A program made the translations under genes and the position numbers. 7,335 nt of DNA from Bacteroidota bacterium (GTDB lineage: Bacteria > Bacteroidota > Bacteroidia > Chitinophagales > Saprospiraceae), in contig QQUB01000704.1 of the NCBI GenBank assembly GCA_008501835.1, forward strand, positions 1 through 7,335, written 5' to 3'. Shown here piece after piece: positions 1 to 5,700 of the stretch (within the stretch, counting starts at the first letter, position 1; each line of letters begins with the position of its first letter). The notes beneath the pieces are model-generated. The model ran no database searches, was not told where the DNA came from, and saw only the letters and a list, made by a program, of their open reading frames with translations.

Positions 1-594
1 TCTCCAGGGGCGCCACCAACGTGGATATACTCTCCAGTAGTAAGGTGATACCCATACTGTATATCCGGGGGCATACATGAATCTAACTGAGGGCCATAAC
101 CAAACATTAACGACAATCCGGCGTACAGTAATATCTCCGGAAGGACCGCCTTTTCCATCCATTTGGGCTTCCTCTTCAAATGGTTCAGCATAAACATCCT
201 TTCCATACATATCTTCATCCCCTACAATCTGCAGAATAGCATGCTCGTCTCCTGTTTTTTCAATTTCTATTACAGCGATATCCTGAACTTCATCTTCATT
301 AACCGGCACCTGAAGAATCAGGGCGTGCACGTTTCCATCCATCTTATCTTCTACACGAATGTAGTCGATTTCACCATCTTCGTTAAGGTCCAGGTTGTTG
401 ACGTGACTGTCTTCCTGGTTGATCTTCTTTTCAAAATCTTCCGGAGATTTGGCCGTTTTGAACATTTCAAGGGCACCCTGAAGACTAAAATTATCTCCCG
501 GGAGTCCGGTACTGTCTGCTGGTTCTGATTGGGCGAATGCTGACGTCTGCATTAAGATCAGCGCAATTACCAAAATAAAATTGAGCTTTTTCAT
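1..594 (-). CDS. Exported hypothetical protein with EF-hand-like loop and Trp-rich region (partial, C-terminus missing)
   Basis: The minus-strand frame is open from the ATG at 594-592 to the left edge, giving 198 codons with no stop. Residues 1-21 are a clear signal peptide: KK after the initiator Met, a hydrophobic core, and cleavage expected after AFA with Q22 as first mature residue. Residues 69-78 (DLNEDGEIDY) resemble the acidic half of a calcium-binding EF-hand or dockerin-like loop, but the usual acidic residue at loop position 12 is replaced by Arg80. Residues 88-127 are a conserved-looking core (GNVHALILQVPV, then AVIEIEKTG, then ILQIVGDED). Residues 165-197 are unusually aromatic, with seven Trp in 33 residues (W165, W167, W181, W187, W193, W194, W197). 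I recognise this as a Bacteroidota hypothetical-protein type with no assigned function. It is likely periplasmic or surface-exposed. It lies 134 bp downstream of the SRPBCC gene on the same strand. A TATATTTA on the minus strand at 677-670 could be its -10-like element, without a convincing partner. Confidence 0.85.
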   Translation of the reverse strand, partial: MKKLNFILVIALILMQTSAFAQSEPADSTGLPGDNFSLQGALEMFKTAKSPEDFEKKINQEDSHVNNLDLNEDGEIDYIRVEDKMDGNVHALILQVPVNEDEVQDIAVIEIEKTGDEHAILQIVGDEDMYGKDVYAEPFEEEAQMDGKGGPSGDITVRRIVVNVWLWPSVRFMYAPGYTVWVSPYYWRVYPRWWRPWR

Positions 595-697
595 GGTTTA
601 ATTTTTTTATAGGTTTTTATGGTCAATGTACTATTGACTGGGGATAGATGCAATGGTTTAATGGGGGATTAAATATAAATTACTCATGAAACGCTAC

Positions 698-728
698 GGG
701 CTCGTGGTTCGGAGTTGGGGATTTCGGG
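698..728 (-). repeat. GC-rich degenerate CCGAA patch between genes
   Basis: Read on the minus strand, this short stretch has CCCGAA (728-723) and CTCCGAA (714-708) spaced by about 14 bases, in a C-rich setting inside an otherwise AT-rich gap. Degenerate CCGAA-type intergenic runs occur in some Bacteroidota genomes, as far as I recall. It immediately follows the stop codon of the SRPBCC gene. I see no stable hairpin, so it is not called a terminator. Confidence 0.25.
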
Positions 729-1169
729 TTAACTCTCCAAAGTCTCAACTCTTTTCTTCAATGCCTCATTCATAATTTGAAAACCTGAGACGGTTTTTTC
801 ACCGATCATTTTCAGTAACGGACGTACGAGTATTCCGGAGAAATTTTCCCCATGAATAACCTTCGTACTTCCATGATCACTTTCTTCCAGAACGAAATAG
901 TGCTCTCCGTCAAAAAGACCTTTGATGAACATGTGGCCCAGCCAGCGGAATTCACGGTTTTTTTCCAGTTTCAGAATTGTAGGTGTGAATACTTGTGGCT
1001 TCATCCCCTCGAGATTCATTGTATTTTTGATTTTGGTCCCTTCTTCCGGCTTGCCATTAATTTTTGATATAAATGGATTCCAGGCTGCATAATTTTCAAA
1101 ATCAGTTAAAACCTCCCATACTCTTTCCTGAGATGCATTAATGATTACGGATGTTTCAAAATTTTTCAT
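729..1169 (-). CDS. SRPBCC (START/polyketide-cyclase-like) domain protein
   Basis: This is a complete 146-residue, single-domain cytoplasmic protein of normal length for the SRPBCC helix-grip fold, whose members enclose a hydrophobic ligand in a deep pocket. The family signals run in order. Residues 5-21 (ETSVIINASQERVWEVL) are the first beta strand and helix. YAAWNPFI is at 27-34. FRWLGH (74-79), GLFDGEHYFVLEE (84-96) and TKVIHGENFSGIL (102-114) are core strands. The long C-terminal helix around 126-143 ends with MNEALKKRVE. The order and spacing match the SRPBCC subgroup often annotated as polyketide cyclase/dehydrase or Polyketide_cyc2. The substrate cannot be told; such proteins range from lipid binding to stress-linked roles. 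No signal peptide is present. The ATG at 1169-1167 is preceded only by A/T-rich sequence, without a Shine-Dalgarno site, as is usual in Bacteroidota. It is transcribed divergently from the AraC regulator. Confidence 0.92.
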   Translation of the reverse strand: MKNFETSVIINASQERVWEVLTDFENYAAWNPFISKINGKPEEGTKIKNTMNLEGMKPQVFTPTILKLEKNREFRWLGHMFIKGLFDGEHYFVLEESDHGSTKVIHGENFSGILVRPLLKMIGEKTVSGFQIMNEALKKRVETLES

Positions 1170-1183
1170 GATTAGACTTTTAG

Positions 1184-1195
1184 TTTAAGCTTAAA
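1184..1195. promoter_or_regulatory. 12-bp perfect palindrome just upstream of the SRPBCC start
   Basis: TTTAAGCTTAAA reads the same on both strands and lies 14 bases upstream of the SRPBCC ATG, in the expected leader or promoter-proximal zone. It could be an operator, but AT-rich DNA produces such short palindromes by chance, so the regulatory reading is weak. Confidence 0.2.
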
Positions 1196-1424
1196 AATTT
1201 CTTCAGGCTTTCTTAAAAAATGATAAGATCACTGAACACATAAGAAGGAATTTTGGAAACTGGAAAATGGGTTCAATTTGATTCTCTCCCAATACTCCAA
1301 CCTCACATTATCCAACTGAAGCATCAAACGGATAAAGAATGAATCACCAATCTGGCTGGCTCAAATTTTATCTTAATACTTACACCACAAAATTACCGGC
1401 CATTTATGTTTTCTCATTTTCAGT

Positions 1425-1446
1425 AAATGCCAAAAAATAGGCATTT
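1425..1446. promoter_or_regulatory. Inverted repeat AAATGCC-N8-GGCATTT, candidate operator
   Basis: Two perfect 7-base arms (1425-1431 and 1440-1446) flank an 8-base A-rich spacer, with the right arm ending 33 bases before the AraC-family start codon. Centre-to-centre spacing of the arms is 15 bases, suiting a dimer or tandem reading heads on one face of the helix. If the weak -7-like TATTTTTT at 1458-1465 is used, this element would overlap the -33 zone, which fits autoregulation. An A-rich-loop RNA hairpin is the alternative, but it lacks the trailing T run next to the stem needed for a terminator. Confidence 0.4.
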
Positions 1447-1479
1447 CACGCCAATCGTATTTTTTCGTAATTTTATCCC

Positions 1480-2493
1480 ATGACTTTCAGCGGAAGATTT
1501 CTTTTAGGGCTCATTCATTTTGCAGGGCTGCAGGGTGCTGACAAAACAAAACTCATTGATGCGAGCAGTTATTCGGTAACAGCATTAATGGACGAAACGC
1601 TTATGATCTCGGCCGATGATTTTTGTAATGCCATTGAACTGGCCATTGAAGAAACCGGGGATCCCTTTTTCGGATTGCACGCTGGTGAATATATGAACCT
1701 TTCCTCCTCTGGCCTGATTGGACAGATCACCCAAACCAGTTCAACCATAAAAGAGGCACTGGATTATTGCTGCACCTTTGCCAACCTTGGGTGTAAGGCT
1801 ATCCCCAAAATAATTGTAGAAGAAAAAGATCGATTCAAACTCAGCCTGAAACCAAGTCACCTTTGGGCCGATCCTCCCCGGGAAATTGTCCGACACATCA
1901 CAGACGGCATCATTGCTTTCACACTCAGAGAATTTCATACCCTTACCCATGAACAGTTTTATCCGCTGGAAGTACATTTTGATTTTATACGACCTGAAAA
2001 CATCAGGGAATATGAGCGGGTTTATAAATGTACATTGAAATTCAATCAGCCGGAAACAGCCATATTTTTTGACAAAAAACACGTCAACGCTCCTGTAATA
2101 ACCAAAGATTATCGCCTGCTCCGTATCCTGGTCGCCCACGCAGAAGAAAAAGTCCGGGAACTGGAAGGAAGTAAACACTTTCACACCCTGGTCAAAAGTG
2201 CACTTATTAATTTGATGGATCCGGATTTTCCAACTATCGAACAGGTTGCTTTAAACCTCAATATGAGTGCCCGAACCCTCCAAAGGAGATTGAGGCAGGA
2301 AGAGTATAATTTTAAGGAAATCCTTGAAGATACCCGAAAATCCTTTGCTTTAAGTTATATAAAAAACAGAGAACTCTCCGTCAACGAAATTGCTGACCTG
2401 TTACATTATGCCGACGGAAGTACCTTCATCAGGTCATTTAAGCGGTGGACAGGAAAGACGCCCCGTATCTATCGGCAGGAGATGGTTGCCTGA
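1480..2493 (+). CDS. AraC-family transcriptional regulator with Arabinose_bd-type sensor domain
   Basis: This is a complete 337-residue DNA-binding regulator. Residues about 10-190 form the sensor half, of the type annotated as Arabinose_bd (OruR/ArgR-like AraC proteins). Its hallmarks are DPFFGLHAGE at 61-70, then SSSGLIGQ with ALDYCCTFANLG at 76-104, and EVHFDFIRPENIREYERVYKC at about 164-184. Residues about 235-335 are the AraC DNA-binding domain with two helix-turn-helix units. The first is at 251-272 (IEQVALNLNMSARTLQRRL) and the second at 299-320. The AraC signature IADLLHY-DGSTFIRSFKRWTGKTPRIYR is at 304-332. The ligand is unknown; relatives with this sensor respond to small metabolites or fatty-acid-like molecules. 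The ATG at 1480 is the first possible start, since an in-frame TAA lies at 1468-1470. It is divergent from the SRPBCC gene, its most likely local target besides itself (inference), and a perfect inverted repeat lies 33 bp upstream. The downstream giant gene has a separate promoter. Confidence 0.95.
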   Translation: MTFSGRFLLGLIHFAGLQGADKTKLIDASSYSVTALMDETLMISADDFCNAIELAIEETGDPFFGLHAGEYMNLSSSGLIGQITQTSSTIKEALDYCCTFANLGCKAIPKIIVEEKDRFKLSLKPSHLWADPPREIVRHITDGIIAFTLREFHTLTHEQFYPLEVHFDFIRPENIREYERVYKCTLKFNQPETAIFFDKKHVNAPVITKDYRLLRILVAHAEEKVRELEGSKHFHTLVKSALINLMDPDFPTIEQVALNLNMSARTLQRRLRQEEYNFKEILEDTRKSFALSYIKNRELSVNEIADLLHYADGSTFIRSFKRWTGKTPRIYRQEMVA

Positions 2494-2539
2494 ATTATTT
2501 TCAGCATCGGAAAAATTATGTTAGAAATAAACGATGTAG

Positions 2540-2570
2540 TTGAAAAGTTCTTTCAAAAAATTTATCTTTG
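2540..2570 (+). promoter_or_regulatory. Bacteroidota-type promoter for the giant surface-protein gene
   Basis: A TTG at 2540-2542 is followed after exactly 20 bases by TATCTTTG at 2563-2570. The latter is a full match to the TAnnTTTG -7 element recognised by the Bacteroidota primary sigma factor, at its usual spacing. Transcription would begin near 2576, leaving an untranslated leader of roughly 155 bases before the ATG at 2734. That leader has no strong structure that I can see; TGACA-N10-TGTCA at 2701-2720 is the only symmetry. This indicates that the giant gene is not simply read through from the AraC gene. Confidence 0.6.
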
Positions 2571-2733
2571 GCAATACACTTCATCTCTATTCCCTTGACC
2601 GGTTAATTCAGCAACAACTCCAATCGACACTCCTGAAAAGTCACTGAAAATCACCGACATTCCCATCACAGCGATATTAAATCTTTATATCCTCCATTGC
2701 TGACACTATTATTAATGTCATAATACCAGGTTT

Positions 2734-5700
2734 ATGCGTTTTCGATCTGTGTTTATTTTGGTCCTAACCTTACTACCCCATTTGTTAATTTCCCAAAATG
2801 AAGACTGCATCACCGCAGAGGTAATTTGTTCGGACGGTGATATTTCTTTCACACCAACAGGTGCAGGAATAGATGATTTTGCCGACCCGGACAATGATAA
2901 CGACTGCCTGACTGGCTTTGAACATCAAAGCGGCTGGTACTACTTCGAATTCCAACCAGATATGCCCCCTAACAGCGTAATCGAATTCACGATTAATCCG
3001 GACGGAGGATTAGGAGAGGATTATGATTTTGCCATTTACGGCCCTGATGTTGGTTGTGACAACCTGGGAAGTCCTGTCAGGTGTTCCTATGCAGCCAATA
3101 ATTGTACTTTTTGTCCGCAAACAGGACTTGGTAACGGAACTACCGACCTGTCAGAAGATGCTTTTGGGGATGGGTATGTTGCTCCCCTCATTGTACAACC
3201 AGGGGAAGGTTATTTCTTACTGCTGGACAACTGGCTTGGTAGTTCCATGGGGTTCAGCCTCTCCTGGTCTGGATCCGCAGCCCCTTTTCTTAATTGTGAA
3301 GCAGATCCAACTTGTGAACTGGAATTAATAAGCACAACACCAATAGATATATGTGCCGGTTCCTCACCATTTCCAATGCCTGTAACAGTATCCGGAAATT
3401 TAGGGGCAGAAGTTTACACCTGGACAGCCACGGGTGCCGGGTTAAGTTATTTATCCTCCACCAATGTCCTTAACCCAACGGTTACCATTCCTCCTGATTT
3501 TTCAGGATCTATTACCTATAACCTGTTGGTTACCGAATCAGAATGTAACGACCTTATAGATATTACCATCAACGTGTCCCCAATGCCCGAGGTAGAAATA
3601 ACCGGGCCGGATATCATCTGTAGTGTTGAAGAAGCTACGCTCCAGGCAACAGCTGGATTCCCGGACTATGCGTGGTCCAATGGAGAATCAGGATCTTCTG
3701 TTACTGTTGATCAAACCGGCACTTACACTGTAACAGTTACCGATGACAACAGCTGTCAAAACATGGCTTCATTTGATCTGGAAGTCCAGCCTCAACCGGA
3801 ACTTTCAGAAAGTGGCCCCGTCACTATTTGTGCCGGAGACCCTACCTTTTCACTCCCCGTTTCCATAACTGGCGTGGATGGTACCGAAACTTATACCTGG
3901 ACGAGTACGGGCCAGGGTTTAGATTTTATTTCTGCCACGAATGTACTTAGCCCCACCGTCACCATTCCTGAAGACTTTTCCGGAACACTGACCTATACAC
4001 TTGCTGTTTCACAGGGTAATTGTGATGACTTAATCGATGTAGAGGTCATCGTGAATGGTATGCCTGTTGTTGAAATTACAGGACCTGAAGGCGTTTGTGA
4101 AGACGCACCTGCTACCCTTAGTGCCACACCGGGATTTAGTGGTTATCAATGGTCTAGCGGAGAAAGCACTTCGGATATTTCGGTGACCGCAACTGGTACT
4201 TATTCTGTTACGGTAACCGATAATGAAGGTTGTCAGAATGAAGATTCTTTCGATATTGAAGTATACCCCCTCCCAACTCCTGAAATTACTGGTGACCCGT
4301 TTATTTGCGAAGGCAATCCTACGGAATTAACCGTCAACCCGTCATATGAGCAATATCAATGGTCAACAGGTGCTTCCAGCCAAAGCATCCCATATTCCCA
4401 ATCAGGACTTGTCTCTGTTTTGGTAACTGATGCAAATGGCTGTCAGAACTCGGCAGAAATTACTATTGAAGACATCAATATCCCTCCACCTGTCATTCAG
4501 GGAGACAACCTTTTATGCCCGGGAGAATCAAGTACGCTATTCACTCTGGATCCATACGCCGGATATGAATGGAGTACCGGATCAACAGAAGACCAGATAA
4601 CTGTTTCCAATGGTGACACCTACTTTGTTACCGTAACCGACGACAATGGTTGTATCAACGAATCCTCCTATGTCGTTGAACAGGCTCCTGAGCTGTTCCC
4701 TGAAATTATTGGAGATCCGGACCTCTGTGAAGGGGATGTAGGCACACTTGTCCTGACAGAAAATTATCCTGGCTATTTATGGAATACAGGCTCTACTGAT
4801 CCTTCAATTATTGTTGGCCCCGGCACCTGGTCAGTCACCATAACAGATGTATTCGATTGTACGTTTGAGGACGAATTTACCGTTGAGGAAAATCCATTAC
4901 CCGATCCAATCATTGAGGGAGTTCCTGGTTTTTGTGTTGGATCTTCAACTTTCCTATCGGTGCAACAATCTTACACCGACTATTTTTGGTCCAATGGAGA
5001 CGTTGGACAAAGTACGTTTGCAGACCAGGAAGCTGAGTACTCTGTAACTGTCATTGACAACAACGGATGTATTGGAGAGTCTTCAGTTGAAGTAACTGAA
5101 CTGGAAAGCCTGGAACCTGAAATCATCGGAAACCCGGAATACTGCTTTGGGAATACGACCATGCTCGTAGGAGAGAATGGTTACGTTTCTTATCAATGGT
5201 CAAATGGAACGGAAACCCAGGAGATATTTGTAAATAACCCGGGAGAAATAACCCTTTATGTAACCGACATCAATGGATGTACAGGTTCCACCAGCGTAAC
5301 TGTTGTTGAAAACCCGTTGCCCGAACCTGAAATCATAACTGAGGGGTATTTTTGTGAGGGAGAATCAGTAATATTGGAACTTTCCGATAGTTATAACCTT
5401 TATGCCTGGTCAAATGCCAGCATGGCGCCGATTATCTCAGTCAGCCAGCCAGGAGATTATTGGGTAACCGTAACAGATATGAACGGTTGCCAGGGTTCGA
5501 CAATGGCTACTGTTGAAGAACTGTCTGGCCCAACCCCGGATATTTCCGGAGATCTGCAATTTTGCCCGGGGACTTCGACAACACTTACGGCTGAAGGAGG
5601 TTTTGACACCTACGAATGGTCAGACGGATCAACAGAACAGATGCTTGAAGTTTCCACAACCGGGGATATTACGCTAACAGTAACAGACACCCTTGGTTGT

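Larger units (their letters stand above)
1170..1479. promoter_or_regulatory. Divergent intergenic control region between the SRPBCC and AraC genes
   Basis: This 310-bp AT-rich gap separates two divergent starts and must hold both promoters. No close TTG-N20-TAnnTTTG match was found for either direction. Weak candidates are TATGTTTT at 1405-1412 and TATTTTTT at 1458-1465 on the plus strand, each five of six conserved -7 positions but without a matching TTG. Two perfect palindromes are present and listed separately. No small ORF or RNA gene is convincing here. Confidence 0.55.

Noticed and set aside
163..528. Plus-strand open frame of 121 codons
   Set aside because: It lies antisense to the exported hypothetical protein at 1-594, whose frame has a signal peptide and a coherent, acidic and aromatic composition. 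The plus-strand translation is Phe/Ile/Val-rich nonsense of the antisense type.
852..1067. Plus-strand open frame of 71 codons
   Set aside because: It is antisense to the SRPBCC gene, which has recognisable family motifs across the same bases.
1741..2184. Minus-strand open frame of 147 codons
   Set aside because: It is antisense to the AraC-family regulator; the plus-strand frame shows conserved sensor and HTH motifs, while this one resembles no family.
2494..2539. Terminator after the AraC gene
   Set aside because: No GC-rich hairpin followed by a T run could be found in this stretch.
2701..2720. TGACA-N10-TGTCA symmetry in the leader of the giant gene
   Set aside because: Arms of five bases with a ten-base AT spacer are easily due to chance; not called as an operator or hairpin.
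3023..3328. Plus-strand open frame of 101 codons in another phase
   Set aside because: It overlaps the N-terminal module of the giant protein, whose frame continues unbroken with coherent motifs; no sign of a frameshift.
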